Positions 16,066-26,174 of a stretch of DNA of 64,000 bases are shown here, one piece after another. The translations under genes were made by a program, and so were the position numbers. Position 1 is the first letter of the stretch. Each line of letters opens with the position of its first letter. The notes below the pieces were generated by a model, which saw only the letters and a program-made list of their open reading frames with translations, did not search any database and was not told the DNA's origin. Source of the DNA: Sphingobium arseniciresistens (lineage in GTDB: Bacteria; Pseudomonadota; Alphaproteobacteria; Sphingomonadales; Sphingomonadaceae); NCBI GenBank assembly GCA_029167225.1, contig JARFNK010000004.1, positions 284,229 through 348,228 on the forward strand. The letters run 5' to 3'.

Positions 16066-17895
16066 TCAGATTTCCGCTTCCATCGCAGCCAGCATTGCCG
16101 ATGCGCCGGCTTCGGCGAGATCGCTGTGGTTGCGGAACATGGCGAACAGCTCGCGGCCGGTGTCATAAGGCGGCGGCGGTGGCGGCGGCATATCGCGCGC
16201 AGCCCATTCCGCGGCGTCCACCAGGGCTTCGATCTGCCCGGTCACGGCACAGAGCCTGACCATGTCGCCGTCCCGCAGCTTGCCGATCGGACCACCGCCC
16301 AGCGCTTCGGGAGACAGGTGGATGGCCGCCGGAACCTTGCCGCTGGCTCCGGACATGCGGCCATCGGTCAGCAGCGCGACCTTGAAGCCGCGATCCTGTA
16401 GCACACCGAGCGACGGGGTGAGCTTGTGCAACTCCGGCATGCCATTGGCGCGCGGTCCCTGGAAGCGGACGACCACGATCACGTCCTGCTCCAGTTCACC
16501 CGCCTTGAAGGCACGGATGACATCGTCCTGGTCATGGAACACCCGCGCCGGCGCCTCGATCGTCCAGCGGGATGGATCGACGGCACTGACCTTGATGATG
16601 CAGCGGCCCAGATTGCCCGAAAGCAGCTTCATGCCACCATCCGCGCTGAACGGATTGGAGGCTGGCCGCAACATGGTCTCATCGCGAGAGGCGGCGGGGA
16701 CGTCTTCCCACATCACGGCTTCGTCCTGCAGCACGGGCTCGCGCCCATAGTCGGTGAGATCCTGCCGAGCGACGGTCATGACGTCCCGGTGGAGAAGGCC
16801 AGCGTCCAGCAGTTCCCGAATGATCCACGCCATGCCGCCGGCGGCATGGAAGTGGTTCACGTCGCCCGATCCGTTAGGATAGACGCGGGCGAGCAGCGGC
16901 ACGACGTCCGACAGTTCGGCAAAGTCCGTCCAATCGATGCTGATGCCCGCTGCCCGCGCGATCGCGGGAATATGGATCGCATGGTTGGTGGAGCCGCCGG
17001 TGGCGAGCAGGCCGATCACTGCGTTCACGACCGCCTTCTCGTCGATGCAATGGCCAAGCGGGCGGTAATCGTCGCCATCCCAACCGATCGACGCCATGCG
17101 GTGTACGGCGGCGCGGGTAAGCTCTCCGCGCAGCTTCGTGCCCGGATTGACGAAGGCGGCACCCGGCATGTGCAGGCCCATCACTTCCATCATCATCTGG
17201 TTGCTGTTCGCCGTGCCATAGAAGGTGCAGGTGCCCGCGCCGTGATAGCTGGCGCTCTCGGCTTCCAGCAATTCGGCGGTGCCGACCTTGCCCTCTGCAT
17301 AGAGCTGGCGGACGCGGACCTTTTCCTTGTTGGCAAGGCCGGAAGGCATCGGGCCGGCGGGGATCAGGATCGTGGGCAGATGGCCGTAGCGCAGCGCGCC
17401 GATCAGCAGGCCCGGCACGATCTTGTCGCAGATACCGAGCAGCAGCGTGCCCTCGAACATCGCGTGGCTGAGGGCAATCGCGGTGGAAAGGGCGATGGTG
17501 TCGCGGCTGAACAGCGACAAGTCCATGCCCGCCTGTCCCTGCGTCACGCCATCGCACATGGCGGGAACGCCGCCCGCGACCTGAGCCGTAATGCCCGCCT
17601 CGCGCGCCGCGATCTTGATCGCCTCGGGATAGCGCCCATAGGGCTGATGGGCCGAAAGCATGTCGTTATAGGCGGTCACGATGCCGATGTTCATAGCGTC
17701 GCCAGCCCTGATCGCCGGCTTGTCATCACCCGACGCGGCAAAGCCATGGGCGAGGTTGCCGCAGGACAGGCGCTGGCGGTTTGTGCCGGCGTCACGCCCG
17801 CGTTCGATCAGGTCCAGATATTTGCGGCGCCGATCGGCGCTGCGCTTGACGATGCGCTCGGTGACGGCGGCAATCGTTGAATGAAGGTCAGTCAT
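16066..17895 (-). CDS. edd: 6-phosphogluconate dehydratase
   Basis: Dehydrates 6-phosphogluconate to KDPG (Entner-Doudoroff), an iron-sulfur enzyme of the IlvD/Edd family. The 609-residue protein is full length. Visible motifs: the cluster cysteines in [29 protein letters not shown] and [14 protein letters not shown], then [31 protein letters not shown], and a C-terminal swivel domain with [16 protein letters not shown]. Start ATG at 17893-17895 overlaps the end of zwf by 8 bases. Near the C-terminus there is a run of seven prolines ([14 protein letters not shown]). Confidence 0.95.
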   Translation of the reverse strand: MTDLHSTIAAVTERIVKRSADRRRKYLDLIERGRDAGTNRQRLSCGNLAHGFAASGDDKPAIRAGDAMNIGIVTAYNDMLSAHQPYGRYPEAIKIAAREAGITAQVAGGVPAMCDGVTQGQAGMDLSLFSRDTIALSTAIALSHAMFEGTLLLGICDKIVPGLLIGALRYGHLPTILIPAGPMPSGLANKEKVRVRQLYAEGKVGTAELLEAESASYHGAGTCTFYGTANSNQMMMEVMGLHMPGAAFVNPGTKLRGELTRAAVHRMASIGWDGDDYRPLGHCIDEKAVVNAVIGLLATGGSTNHAIHIPAIARAAGISIDWTDFAELSDVVPLLARVYPNGSGDVNHFHAAGGMAWIIRELLDAGLLHRDVMTVARQDLTDYGREPVLQDEAVMWEDVPAASRDETMLRPASNPFSADGGMKLLSGNLGRCIIKVSAVDPSRWTIEAPARVFHDQDDVIRAFKAGELEQDVIVVVRFQGPRANGMPELHKLTPSLGVLQDRGFKVALLTDGRMSGASGKVPAAIHLSPEALGGGPIGKLRDGDMVRLCAVTGQIEALVDAAEWAARDMPPPPPPPYDTGRELFAMFRNHSDLAEAGASAMLAAMEAEI

Positions 17896-19345
17896 GCCAG
17901 CTGGCTCCGTCGCGTTCGATAAGGGCAATGGCCGAAGACGGCCCCCAGTTCCCGGAAGCATAGGTGGAAGGCTTGATGCCTGCCTCCTGCCAGCCGTCGA
18001 TGATCGAATCGATCCAGACCCACTGCGCTTCCACCTCGTCGCGGCGAACGAACAGTGTCGCATCGCCCTCCAGAAGGTCCAGCAGCAGGCGCTCATAGGC
18101 GATGCGCCGGCGCTGGCCGCCAAATTCATGGTCGAGCGATACGTCGAGGCCGACCTCGCGCAGCTTCACGCCGTCAAGCCCCGGTTCCTTCGCCATGATG
18201 AGCAGGCGGATATTCTCTTCCGGCTGCAGGCGAATGATGAGGGTGTTGGGCTCCAGCCCCGATGCGCCACGCTTGCCGAAGATGCTGTGCGCGACCGGCT
18301 TGAACTGGATCATGATTTCCGACTGGCGGCTCGGCATCCGCTTGCCGGTGCGCAGATAGAAGGGCACGCCCGTCCAGCGCCAGTTGTCGATATAGGCTTT
18401 GAGCGCGACGAAGGTCTCGGTCGTCGATGGCTTGCCAAGCTCATCGGCATATCCCGTGACGATCTGCCCCTGCACGGCGCCGGGCGTATATTGCCCGCGC
18501 ACGCTGTGGGTCTTCACGCTCTCGGCGTCCATCGGGCGCAAGGAGCGGAGCACCTTCACCTTCTCGTCGCGCACCGCGGTCGAATCGAGCCGGGCAGGGG
18601 GCTCCATCGCGATGATCGAGAGAATCTGCAGCATATGGTTCTGCACCATGTCGCGCAGCGCGCCAACGCCGTCATAATAGGAGACGCGGCCTTCCAGCCC
18701 GACGACTTCGCCGACCGTGATCTGCACATGGTCGATCGCATTGGCGTTCCACAGCGGCTCGAACATCATGTTGCCAAAGCGCAGCGCCATCAGGTTCTGC
18801 ACCGTTTCCTTGCCCAGATAATGGTCGACGCGGAAGATCGACTGCTCGTCGAACAGCGCGCCGATCCCGTCGTTCACGACCTTCGAAGAGGCGAGATCCT
18901 TGCCGATCGGCTTTTCCATCGCGATCCGGGTTTTCGGCCCGGAAATGCCGGCGCGCGCCAGCCCCTCGGCCGTCGGCGCGAACAAGGAAGGCGGTGTGGA
19001 CAGGTAAATGGAGACCCCTTGCTGCAACCGGTCGCCAAGCCGCTCGGCCAGCGCCGAAAACTGCTCATTGTTGCCGGCCTCGACCGGGCAGTAGATGATT
19101 CGCCCCAGCAGATCCGCCGCGCAGCCTTCGTCAAAGCGGTCCGCGACAATGAATTTGCGCAGCGCGGCATTGATGTCCGCGCGGAATGCCTCGTCATTCA
19201 TTTCCGTGCGGCCGGAGGCGATGACCATGAAGTCTGCAGGCAGCAGTTCGTCGCACAGCAGGTTGTAGAGCGAGGGGAAGAGCATGCGATGGGCAAGATC
19301 GCCAGTCGCACCAAAAAGAATAAGCGTGGAGGATTGTTCGGTCAA
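17888..19345 (-). CDS. zwf: Glucose-6-phosphate 1-dehydrogenase
   Basis: Oxidises glucose-6-phosphate to 6-phosphogluconolactone with NAD(P)+. The 485-residue protein has the dinucleotide-binding loop [15 protein letters not shown] at the N-terminus, the substrate signature [14 protein letters not shown] with the catalytic His, then [11 protein letters not shown] and [10 protein letters not shown]. The start is TTG at 19343-19345, with GAGGGAC 5 to 6 bases upstream; no better ATG precedes it. It heads the operon zwf-edd-glk-eda. No 6-phosphogluconolactonase gene sits between zwf and edd, although pgl commonly does in related bacteria. Confidence 0.94.
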   Translation of the reverse strand: MTEQSSTLILFGATGDLAHRMLFPSLYNLLCDELLPADFMVIASGRTEMNDEAFRADINAALRKFIVADRFDEGCAADLLGRIIYCPVEAGNNEQFSALAERLGDRLQQGVSIYLSTPPSLFAPTAEGLARAGISGPKTRIAMEKPIGKDLASSKVVNDGIGALFDEQSIFRVDHYLGKETVQNLMALRFGNMMFEPLWNANAIDHVQITVGEVVGLEGRVSYYDGVGALRDMVQNHMLQILSIIAMEPPARLDSTAVRDEKVKVLRSLRPMDAESVKTHSVRGQYTPGAVQGQIVTGYADELGKPSTTETFVALKAYIDNWRWTGVPFYLRTGKRMPSRQSEIMIQFKPVAHSIFGKRGASGLEPNTLIIRLQPEENIRLLIMAKEPGLDGVKLREVGLDVSLDHEFGGQRRRIAYERLLLDLLEGDATLFVRRDEVEAQWVWIDSIIDGWQEAGIKPSTYASGNWGPSSAIALIERDGASWHD

Positions 19346-19397
19346 AGGTTGTCCCTCACCGTTTGCGGTTTATCGATCTTCCTGCACGAATGCGCCT

Positions 19398-19425
19398 TGT
19401 ATAGCGAATGATGCCGGGACCGCAA
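19398..19425 (-). promoter_or_regulatory. Candidate promoter of the zwf-edd-glk-eda operon
   Basis: On the minus strand: -35-like TTGCGG (19420-19425), 16-base spacer, -10-like TATACA (19398-19403), about 53 bases before the zwf start and between zwf and tRNA-Ser. Seen by eye. Confidence 0.42.
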
Positions 19426-19478
19426 CCATTGCCAGGCGGCCATCAGAACGCATCTCAATGCCCTCGCGGAAATTTTTT

Positions 19479-19568
19479 TGGCGGACAGGGTGGGATTCGA
19501 ACCCACGGTGAGCTTGCACCCACGGCGGTTTTCAAGACCGCTGCCTTAAACCACTCGGCCACCTGTCC
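19479..19568 (-). tRNA. tRNA-Ser(UGA)
   Basis: A 90-nucleotide tRNA on the minus strand. The acceptor stem pairs GGACAGG (5' end at 19568) with CCTGTCC (19483-19489), followed by discriminator G and an encoded CCA (19479-19481). The anticodon stem is GCGGT/ACCGC around the loop CTTGAAA, giving anticodon TGA (reads UCA and related serine codons). The T-loop GGTTCGAATCC is standard, and a long variable arm is present, as expected for serine. It lies between zwf and the lytic transglycosylase gene. Confidence 0.97.
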
Positions 19569-19720
19569 TTGTGGCGCCGCTTCTATCCAGACCGTCGATA
19601 AAGCCAAGCGAAAATCTGCGCGGCGCGCTCAACCTCGTTTAGGGGCATCGTGGCGCGGGCGGGGAGGAAGGGGATTCACCTGAGCGGCAGGCTGTGCAAC
19701 AAGGAGCGCCGGAGGGTCAT

Positions 19721-20797
19721 ATGAAACGTACATTTACCACTGCCTTGTCTGCTGCAGCCGCGATTTTCGCGATTGCGCTGGCGAGCGGTGATGCCCCCAA
19801 TGGCGATCTGGTAACAGCCGCCCATGCGCAGGATCTGGCTGGAATGGACGGTGGTTTCCAAGCCTATCTGCAGAGCCTGCGGCCCAAAGCGCAGGCGATG
19901 GGCATTCGCGATTCGACCATCAACGCGGTATTCCCGACGCTCACGATCAATCCCCGCGTGGTGCAACTGGACCAGTCGCAGCCCGGAGGCGGCATTGATT
20001 CTCCCATTCCGAATTTCGCGCCCTACAGGCAGCAGCATGTGGATGCCGCGCGCATCGGCCGTGGCCGCACGGCTTATCAGGCGAACCGTTCCCAGCTTTC
20101 CCGCATAGAGAGCGAGACGGGCGTTCCCGAATCGATCATGGTCGCGATCTACGGGCACGAAACCAATTATGGCAGCTATGTCGGCGACTTCGATCTGTTG
20201 CGATCGTTGGCGACGCTGGCGCATGAAGGTCGGCGTCGCGCACTCTTCGAGCCGGAGTTCCTGGCCGCGCTCAAAATTGTCGATCAGGGTGTGCCCCGCA
20301 GTAAGCTCGTCGGAAGCTGGGCCGGCGCCATGGGCTATCCCCAGTTCCTGCCGTCCGTTTACCTGAGGGTCGCGCGGGATGGCGATGGGGATGGCAAGGC
20401 GGACATCTGGTCCAGCGAAGCCGATGCACTCGCTTCGATCGCCAATTATTTCGTGAATGCCGGATGGCGAAAGGGGCAGCCATGGGGTGTCGCCGTCACC
20501 GTGCCCGCCGGCTTCGATCGCGCTTCGGTCGCGGGCAAGACCGTGCCCGCGCGATGCCCGAGGGTGATGAACCGTCACAGTCGCTGGCTGACCATGGCCG
20601 AGTGGCGCGCGCGCGGGATCATGCCGCAGGGTCGGTCCCTGCCATCCGACACCGTGCTTGCGACCTTGCTTGAGCCCGATGGGCCGGGCAAGACGGCCTA
20701 TCTCCTGACGGGAAACTATCGCGTGATCCTGGACTATAATTGTTCCAATTTCTACGCGCTGTCCGTGGGGTTGCTGGCCGATGCGGTTACGCAATAG
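19721..20797 (+). CDS. Lytic murein transglycosylase, MltB-like
   Basis: Cleaves the MurNAc-GlcNAc bond of peptidoglycan to anhydro products in the periplasm. The 358-residue protein has a signal peptide (MKRTFTTALSAAAAIFAIAL, cleavage near AAHAQ, residue about 37). The SLT_2 domain spans about 45-340: FQAYLQSLRPKAQAMGI, the catalytic Glu in IYGHETNYGSYVGDFDLLRS, GSWAGAMGYPQFLPSVYL, and DGDGDGKADIW. The C-terminal end has NYRVILDYNCSNFYALSVG, typical of the group. Start ATG at 19721 follows GGAGGGT. No lipobox is present, so it is probably soluble rather than lipid-anchored. It overlaps rlpA by 17 bases. Confidence 0.9.
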   Translation: MKRTFTTALSAAAAIFAIALASGDAPNGDLVTAAHAQDLAGMDGGFQAYLQSLRPKAQAMGIRDSTINAVFPTLTINPRVVQLDQSQPGGGIDSPIPNFAPYRQQHVDAARIGRGRTAYQANRSQLSRIESETGVPESIMVAIYGHETNYGSYVGDFDLLRSLATLAHEGRRRALFEPEFLAALKIVDQGVPRSKLVGSWAGAMGYPQFLPSVYLRVARDGDGDGKADIWSSEADALASIANYFVNAGWRKGQPWGVAVTVPAGFDRASVAGKTVPARCPRVMNRHSRWLTMAEWRARGIMPQGRSLPSDTVLATLLEPDGPGKTAYLLTGNYRVILDYNCSNFYALSVGLLADAVTQ

Positions 20798-21695
20798 GGC
20801 GCTGATCCCGGCTGTGATGCTCGCAACCACGCTTTCCGGTTGCGACATTACGGATGGGGATGAGAACGCGGCCAAGACGAAACCTTCAGCGGCTTCGGCG
20901 ACGCGCCGGATCAGTGACAATATCGTGAAGGTCGGAAAGCCCTATCAGGTGTCGGGGCGATCCTATGTGCCAAGCGACACGCCGCATTATGACGAGGTCG
21001 GCTTTGCCAGCTGGTACGGCGAGGAGCTGGCCGGCAGCAAGACGGCGAATGGCGAGCCATTCAAGCCCACGGCCATCGCTGCGGCTCACCCGACCTTGCC
21101 GTTGCCCAGCTATGTCGAGGTGACGTCACTCGAAACAGGGCGAACGATATTGGTCCGCGTGAACGACCGGGGTCCATTCTCGTCCGACCGGGTGATCGAC
21201 CTTTCCCGAGGTGCCGCCGAGCAGTTGGGTATAGCGGGGCGAGGGAATGTGGCCGTGCGGGTCCGGCGTGTCAGCCCGCCGGACGGCGAGCGCGCCATGT
21301 TAAGAGACGGCGGCAAGGTGCCGGCACGCACCACCTTGGCAGCCCATCTTCTGGACGCATTTCGCAGGAAAATGCGCGCGGCGTCGGAAAAGCTGGGCAA
21401 GGTGTTCAAGCCGGCTGAAGGCAGCTCCACGCCGGGCCTCAATGGCACCAAGTCCACAAGTGTTGGCGGCACTGGCGCACCGTCCGGCTATGCCGTGCAG
21501 ATCGCGGCTTTCGGCTCCGCTAACCGCGCGAGGCAACTCGCCAGCCGGGTTGGCGCGACGGCGATGCAGTCCGGCGCCGTCTGGCGGGTGCGCTTTGGTC
21601 CCTATCCCGACCAGGCGGCCGCGCAAAGCGGCGTCAGGCTTGCGCGCACGAAGGGGTTCAATGATGTACGGATTGTCGCTAATGACCATCCGTGA
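20781..21695 (+). CDS. rlpA: RlpA-like septal lytic transglycosylase lipoprotein with SPOR domain
   Basis: Cuts naked glycan strands (lacking stem peptides) at the division septum. The 304-residue protein starts with a lipoprotein signal whose lipobox is LSGC (Cys21). The double-psi beta-barrel lies at about 70-165: GFASWYGEELAGSKTANGEP, TAIAAAHPTLPLPSYVEVT (catalytic His) and VRVNDRGPFSSDRVIDLS (catalytic Asp), then AAEQLGI. A basic linker follows and the C-terminus carries a SPOR domain (GYAVQIAAFGSANRARQLAS ... WRVRFGPYPD) that binds denuded peptidoglycan. The start overlaps the upstream transglycosylase gene by 17 bases, so the two cell-wall enzymes are probably co-translated. Confidence 0.92.
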   Translation: MRLRNRALIPAVMLATTLSGCDITDGDENAAKTKPSAASATRRISDNIVKVGKPYQVSGRSYVPSDTPHYDEVGFASWYGEELAGSKTANGEPFKPTAIAAAHPTLPLPSYVEVTSLETGRTILVRVNDRGPFSSDRVIDLSRGAAEQLGIAGRGNVAVRVRRVSPPDGERAMLRDGGKVPARTTLAAHLLDAFRRKMRAASEKLGKVFKPAEGSSTPGLNGTKSTSVGGTGAPSGYAVQIAAFGSANRARQLASRVGATAMQSGAVWRVRFGPYPDQAAAQSGVRLARTKGFNDVRIVANDHP

Positions 21696-21762
21696 AATCA
21701 CGTTACGCGACCAGTTTCATTTGCCTGTCGGTAGCTGTCGCTACCCGAAGTCGAGAGTGCCC

Positions 21763-22938
21763 ATGACCGTTCCCATGAAGAAGACCGCCTTTTCGCTCAT
21801 CATGCTGGCGCTGGGTGCGCAGCCCCTCTCGGCGGGCGCGCCGCCCTATACCAGCGAGGCGCCCATCGCCTATATGAAGGATCTCTCGTCGGGCGCGGTG
21901 CTCTATAACAAGGCCGGGCAGCAGCGTATTCCTCCCGCTTCGCTCGCGAAGATGATGACCGCGCATGTCGCCTTCCGCCTGATTCAGAAGGGGGAACTCA
22001 AGCTCGGCACCAAGTTTACCGTTCGCCCCGAAACCTGGCAGAAATGGCACGGCCCGGCTGCCGGCTCCACTATGTTCCTTTCGGCCGGAGAGCAGGTTTC
22101 GGTCGAGAACCTGCTGCACGGCATCGTGACCCTCTCCGGCAACGATGCCTGCGTCGTGCTGGCAGAGGGGATCGCCGGCACCGAGCAGGCGTTCGTGGCG
22201 CTGATGAACGAGGAAGGCAAGCGCCTGGGCCTTGCCAACAGCCATTTCGGGACGAGCAATGGCTGGCCCGACGAGGGCGTGACCTATGTGACGGCGGAAG
22301 ACCTGGCCAAGCTCGCCGAGGCGACGATCGTCGAGACGCCGGATCTCTACAAGCGCTTTTATGCCACCCAGTCCTTCACCTGGGGCAAGACCATGGGTGG
22401 CAATGAGATCACGCAGGCCAACCGCAATCCCATCCTGGGCAAGATCCCCGGCGCTGATGGCCTGAAGACGGGCCATACCGAGGAGGCGGGCTTCGGCTTC
22501 ACCGGATCGGCCGAGCAGGATGGCCGCCGGCTGGTGATGGTGGTCGCCGGTTTGCCCAGTTTCAATGGCCGCATCACCGAGTCGGTCCGGTTCATGGACT
22601 GGGGCTTCAAGGCGTGGAAGGCGCAGCCGCTGTTCAAGAAGGGCGCGCTGGTCGAGACCGCGCCGGTGCAACTGGGCAGCGCGACGTCTGTCGGGCTGGT
22701 CGCGCCCCGCAACCTGGCGGTGACGCTGCCGCGCTCCGCATCGGCCAACATTACCGCGAAGGTGGTCTATACCGGCCCCATCAAGGCGCCGATCGCCAAG
22801 GGCGCACAGATCGCGCAGCTGGTTGTTTCCACGCCGGATACGGGCGCGCAGATCATGCCGCTGGTCGCCGCAGAGGATGTGGCAGAAGCCGGAATTTTCC
22901 GCAGGATGTGGAACGGCCTGATGTCGTTCTTTGCATGA
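21763..22938 (+). CDS. D-alanyl-D-alanine carboxypeptidase (PBP5/6 type)
   Basis: Removes the terminal D-Ala from peptidoglycan pentapeptides in the periplasm. The 391-residue protein has a signal peptide (MKKTAFSLIMLALGAQPLSA) and the three active-site motifs of S11 serine peptidases: SxxK in PPASLAKMMTA, SxN in TLSGNDACVVLAE, and KTG in DGLKTGHTEEAGFGF. The C-terminal beta domain (about 285-391) ends with an amphipathic helix FRRMWNGLMSFFA that would attach to the inner membrane. ATG at 21763 was chosen; a second ATG at 21775 (MKKT) is equally possible and gives the cleaner signal peptide. It follows rlpA and precedes tmk. Confidence 0.92.
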   Translation: MTVPMKKTAFSLIMLALGAQPLSAGAPPYTSEAPIAYMKDLSSGAVLYNKAGQQRIPPASLAKMMTAHVAFRLIQKGELKLGTKFTVRPETWQKWHGPAAGSTMFLSAGEQVSVENLLHGIVTLSGNDACVVLAEGIAGTEQAFVALMNEEGKRLGLANSHFGTSNGWPDEGVTYVTAEDLAKLAEATIVETPDLYKRFYATQSFTWGKTMGGNEITQANRNPILGKIPGADGLKTGHTEEAGFGFTGSAEQDGRRLVMVVAGLPSFNGRITESVRFMDWGFKAWKAQPLFKKGALVETAPVQLGSATSVGLVAPRNLAVTLPRSASANITAKVVYTGPIKAPIAKGAQIAQLVVSTPDTGAQIMPLVAAEDVAEAGIFRRMWNGLMSFFA

Positions 22939-22954
22939 GGTCGGGCAAAACCGC

Positions 22955-23581
22955 ATGATCGGTCGGTTCGTCAGCCTTGAGGGCGGGGAAGGCGCAGGGA
23001 AATCGACACAGGTACGGGCGCTCGCCGCGGGGTTGCGCGCGCGCGGCCTGGACGTCGTCGAAACCCGCGAACCGGGGGGGAGTGCCGGCGCGGAGGTGAT
23101 CCGGTCGCTCATTCTGACAGGAGAAGCCGATCGCTGGGAGCCACGCGCCGAGGCGCTTCTCTTCGCCGCGGCGCGCTCCGACCATGTCGAGCGGGTCATC
23201 CGGCCTGCGCTGGCGCGCGGGGCATGGGTGCTGTCGGATCGGTTCATCGACAGCAGCCGCGCCTATCAGAGCGGCGCGAGCGGCCTTGCCGACGCGGACA
23301 TCATGGCCTTGCATCATGTCGGCAGTGCCGGCTTGCTACCGGACCGGACGTTCGTCCTGACACTCGACGAAATGGTCGCCGCGGCACGCGCAGCGGCCCG
23401 GGATGGCGACAGGCCCGATCGCATAGGCGCCCGCGACGCCGCCTTTCATGCGCGCGTAGCGCAGGCATTTCAGGGTTATGCTCAGGCAGAACCAGCGCGG
23501 TTCCGTATGATCGATGCCGGGCGCTCGCCCGAAGCCGTGACGGAAAGCCTTCTCGCTGCGGTCGCGGACCTGTTGCCGTGA
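22955..23581 (+). CDS. tmk: Thymidylate kinase
   Basis: Phosphorylates dTMP to dTDP. The 208-residue protein begins MIGRFVSLEGGEGAGKSTQ with the Walker A P-loop. It then has VVETREPGGSAGAEVIRSL (the DR(E/Y) dTMP-binding region), AARSDHVERVI and WVLSDRFIDSSRAYQSGA (DRF motif, catalytic aspartate and arginine). Start ATG at 22955 was chosen because GAGGTCGGG precedes it; an upstream ATG at 22931 would overlap the carboxypeptidase gene. Its stop overlaps the GTG start of holB by 4 bases (GTGA). Confidence 0.94.
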   Translation: MIGRFVSLEGGEGAGKSTQVRALAAGLRARGLDVVETREPGGSAGAEVIRSLILTGEADRWEPRAEALLFAAARSDHVERVIRPALARGAWVLSDRFIDSSRAYQSGASGLADADIMALHHVGSAGLLPDRTFVLTLDEMVAAARAAARDGDRPDRIGARDAAFHARVAQAFQGYAQAEPARFRMIDAGRSPEAVTESLLAAVADLLP

Positions 23582-24546
23582 TTGCTCTGGGACACGACAT
23601 CCAGACGGAGACGCTCCTGGCGGCGGCACGCTCCGGCCGGATGCATCATGGCTGGATCCTTGCGGGGCCGAAGGGCATCGGCAAGGCCAGCTTCGCGCGC
23701 GCTGCCGCCCTGCGGATTTTGGCGGACGCCGCCGGCCCTGCCTCCCATGCGCCGGGACTGGAGGTGGAGGTGGAGCATCCCATCGCCCGTCTGGTCGCTG
23801 CCGGCTCTCACCCGGACTATGCGGAATTGGTCCGACAGGAACGCGAGAGCGGCGATCTGGCGCGGAATATCTCGGTTGATCAGGTCCGCGGGCTGCAACG
23901 GTTGCTCGGCAAGGTGCCCTCATTGTCCGACCGTCGCGTCATCGTGATCGACAGCGCCGATGATCTGGAACGCAGCGCGGCCAACGCGCTCCTGAAAAAT
24001 CTCGAAGAGCCCCCGGCAGGCACCTTGTTCCTGCTCGTGGCCCATGCGCCGGCCCGGCTGCTGCCCACGATCAGGTCGCGATGCCGGATCCTGCGCTTCT
24101 CGCCGCTCGATCAGGCGCAGATGACGGCGGCGTTGTCGGCAGCGCTTCCCGACAGTGATCCAGCCGAAATCGCGGCACTGGTCGCGGCGGGCGAGGGCTC
24201 GCCCGGCCGAGCGCTGGGTTATGCGGGCCGGGATCTTCCCGGAATGAACCGCATGTTGAGCGACATTGCCGAGGATGGCGACCCAGGAAACATCAGGCGG
24301 CTGGCATTGGCCAAATCGGTCAGTGGCAAGGCCGGAAAGCCCCGGTTCGAACTGCTTCTTGAGCGCGCGCCGGCCTTTATCGCCGCCGAAGCGAGAGGAT
24401 GCCAGGGCAGGGCGCTCAAGGACGCGCTCGACGGATGGGAGGCTGCGCGTCGTCTTGCCGCCGGTGCCATCATCCTTTCGCTCGATCCGGCTACCGTGGC
24501 ATTTGAGCTAGGCGGTCATGTCGCTGCACTGGCTGCCGCGCATTAG
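23578..24546 (+). CDS. holB: DNA polymerase III subunit delta' (clamp loader)
   Basis: Clamp-loader subunit that helps load the beta sliding clamp during replication. The 322-residue AAA+ protein shows RMHHGWILAGPKGIGKASFA (Walker A region), HPDYAELVRQER, ISVDQVRGLQRLLG, RRVIVIDSADDLERSAANAL (Walker B region), LLKNLEEPPAGTLFLLVA and TIRSRCRILRFSPL (the SRC sensor motif). The zinc-binding cysteines of some clamp-loader subunits are not evident. The GTG start at 23578 overlaps the tmk stop (GTGA); tmk-holB adjacency is common in bacteria and supports the call. Confidence 0.92.
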   Translation: MIALGHDIQTETLLAAARSGRMHHGWILAGPKGIGKASFARAAALRILADAAGPASHAPGLEVEVEHPIARLVAAGSHPDYAELVRQERESGDLARNISVDQVRGLQRLLGKVPSLSDRRVIVIDSADDLERSAANALLKNLEEPPAGTLFLLVAHAPARLLPTIRSRCRILRFSPLDQAQMTAALSAALPDSDPAEIAALVAAGEGSPGRALGYAGRDLPGMNRMLSDIAEDGDPGNIRRLALAKSVSGKAGKPRFELLLERAPAFIAAEARGCQGRALKDALDGWEAARRLAAGAIILSLDPATVAFELGGHVAALAAAH

Positions 24547-24611
24547 GCTGGCACTTCTGCGGGACTGCGGCTAGACAGGCGGCCAACGACAGCCAGCCAT
24601 TTTGTGAGCCG

Positions 24612-26171
24612 ATGACCAGCCCCTATACCATCACGACCGCCATCAGTTACCCCAACGGGCGCCCTCATATCGGCCATGCCTATGAGGCGATTGCGACAGA
24701 TGCCTTTGCGCGCTTCCAGCGAATGGCGGGCAGGGACGTGTTCTTTCAAACCGGCACTGACGAGCATGGCCTGAAAATGGACCAGGCGGCGCGCGCACGC
24801 GGCATCGAGCCGCGCGCACTGGCTGATGAAATGTCATCCTATTTCAAAGAAATGGATGACAGTCTTAATATCAGCTACGATCGTTTCATTCGAACGAGCG
24901 AGCCTGCCCATCACCGCGCAAGCCAGGCGATCTGGCAAGCGATGGAAGCCAATGGCGACCTCTATCTCGGCCGCTATGAGGGCTGGTACTCCGTCCGAGA
25001 CGAGGCCTTTTATGACGAGAAGGAACTTGTTGAAGGGGAAGGGGGCGTAAAGCTCTCGCCACAGGGAACCCCCGTGGAATGGACCGTGGAGGAAAGCTGG
25101 TTCTTTCGTCTCTCGGCCTATCAGCAGCCCTTGCTGGACCTTTACGCCAGTCAACCCGATTTCATTCGCCCGGACAGCCGCCGGAATGAGATCATGCGCT
25201 TTGTCGAAGGCGGGCTGAGCGATCTGAGCATTTCGCGCACCAGCTTTGACTGGGGCGTCAAGGTGCCGGGCAGTGACGGGCATGTCATGTATGTGTGGGT
25301 CGATGCGCTCACCAACTATATCACGGGCACGGGCTACCCGGACGATCCCGCGCGGATGGAGCGCTATTGGGCGCAGGGCGGCGATATCACGCATATCATC
25401 GGCAAGGATATCGTGCGTTTTCATACCGTTTACTGGCCAGCATTCCTCATGAGCGCCAAGATTCCGCTACCCAAGCAGGTGTTCGGCCACGGCTTCCTGC
25501 TCAACCGCGGGGAAAAGATGTCGAAGTCGGTCGGCAATGTTGCGGACCCGCTGGAACTGGCGGAGCGCTTCGGCGTGGACCAGCTGCGCTACTTCCTGCT
25601 AGCGGAGGTCAGCTTCGGCAATGACGGCAGCTACAGCCCGGAAGCCATCGTGCAGCGCTCCAATGCGGACCTTGCCAACAGCTTCGGCAATCTGGCGCAG
25701 CGCACGCTGAGCTTCATCGCCAAGAACCTCGCCGGGAAATTGCCCCTCGCCAATGGGCCTGATGCTGCGGACAGCGCATTGCTCGCGTCGGTGCGGAGCG
25801 CGGCGACCGAATTTGCCGCCGCCATGAACGATCTCGCGCCAAGCCAGGCCATCGAGGCATGGATGCGCGCCGTGTTCGCCTGCAATGCCTATATCGACGC
25901 GCAGGCACCATGGGCGTTGCGCAAGACCGACCCCGAACGGATGGAAACGGTGCTCGCCACGCTTTACGAAGCGATTGGCCTGCTCGCCATCATCATCCAG
26001 CCGGTCATTCCACACAGCGCCACCGCCCTGCTCGATCAGATGGGAATCGAAGGCCGGGATACCGGCGCCTTGACGTCACCCTGGTATGACGCCCTTGTCG
26101 TCAGCGGTTTCACGCTTGCGCCGCCCAAGCCCTTGTTTCCTCGTCTCGAAATGCCGCAGGTCGATGGCTGA
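24612..26171 (+). CDS. metG: Methionyl-tRNA synthetase (short, zinc-less type)
   Basis: Charges tRNA-Met. The 519-residue class I synthetase has PNGRPHIGHAYEAIATDAFA (HIGH at 19-22), FFQTGTDEHGLKMDQAA, the connective peptide with SVRDEAFYDEKELVEG, and GEKMSKSVGNV (KMSKS at 302-306), followed by an alpha-helical anticodon-binding domain with NLAQRTLSFI and APWALRKTD. The connective peptide has no Cys-x-x-Cys pairs, and there is no C-terminal tRNA-binding extension, so this is the short form related to mitochondrial enzymes. Start ATG at 24612, 65 bases after holB; tatD follows after 3 bases. Confidence 0.95.
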   Translation: MTSPYTITTAISYPNGRPHIGHAYEAIATDAFARFQRMAGRDVFFQTGTDEHGLKMDQAARARGIEPRALADEMSSYFKEMDDSLNISYDRFIRTSEPAHHRASQAIWQAMEANGDLYLGRYEGWYSVRDEAFYDEKELVEGEGGVKLSPQGTPVEWTVEESWFFRLSAYQQPLLDLYASQPDFIRPDSRRNEIMRFVEGGLSDLSISRTSFDWGVKVPGSDGHVMYVWVDALTNYITGTGYPDDPARMERYWAQGGDITHIIGKDIVRFHTVYWPAFLMSAKIPLPKQVFGHGFLLNRGEKMSKSVGNVADPLELAERFGVDQLRYFLLAEVSFGNDGSYSPEAIVQRSNADLANSFGNLAQRTLSFIAKNLAGKLPLANGPDAADSALLASVRSAATEFAAAMNDLAPSQAIEAWMRAVFACNAYIDAQAPWALRKTDPERMETVLATLYEAIGLLAIIIQPVIPHSATALLDQMGIEGRDTGALTSPWYDALVVSGFTLAPPKPLFPRLEMPQVDG

Positions 26172-26174
26172 GCC

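Noticed and set aside
19284-19511. Short frame ending in WRTGWDSNPR over the tRNA region
   Set aside because: This is the well-known spurious peptide made by translating a tRNA-Ser gene.
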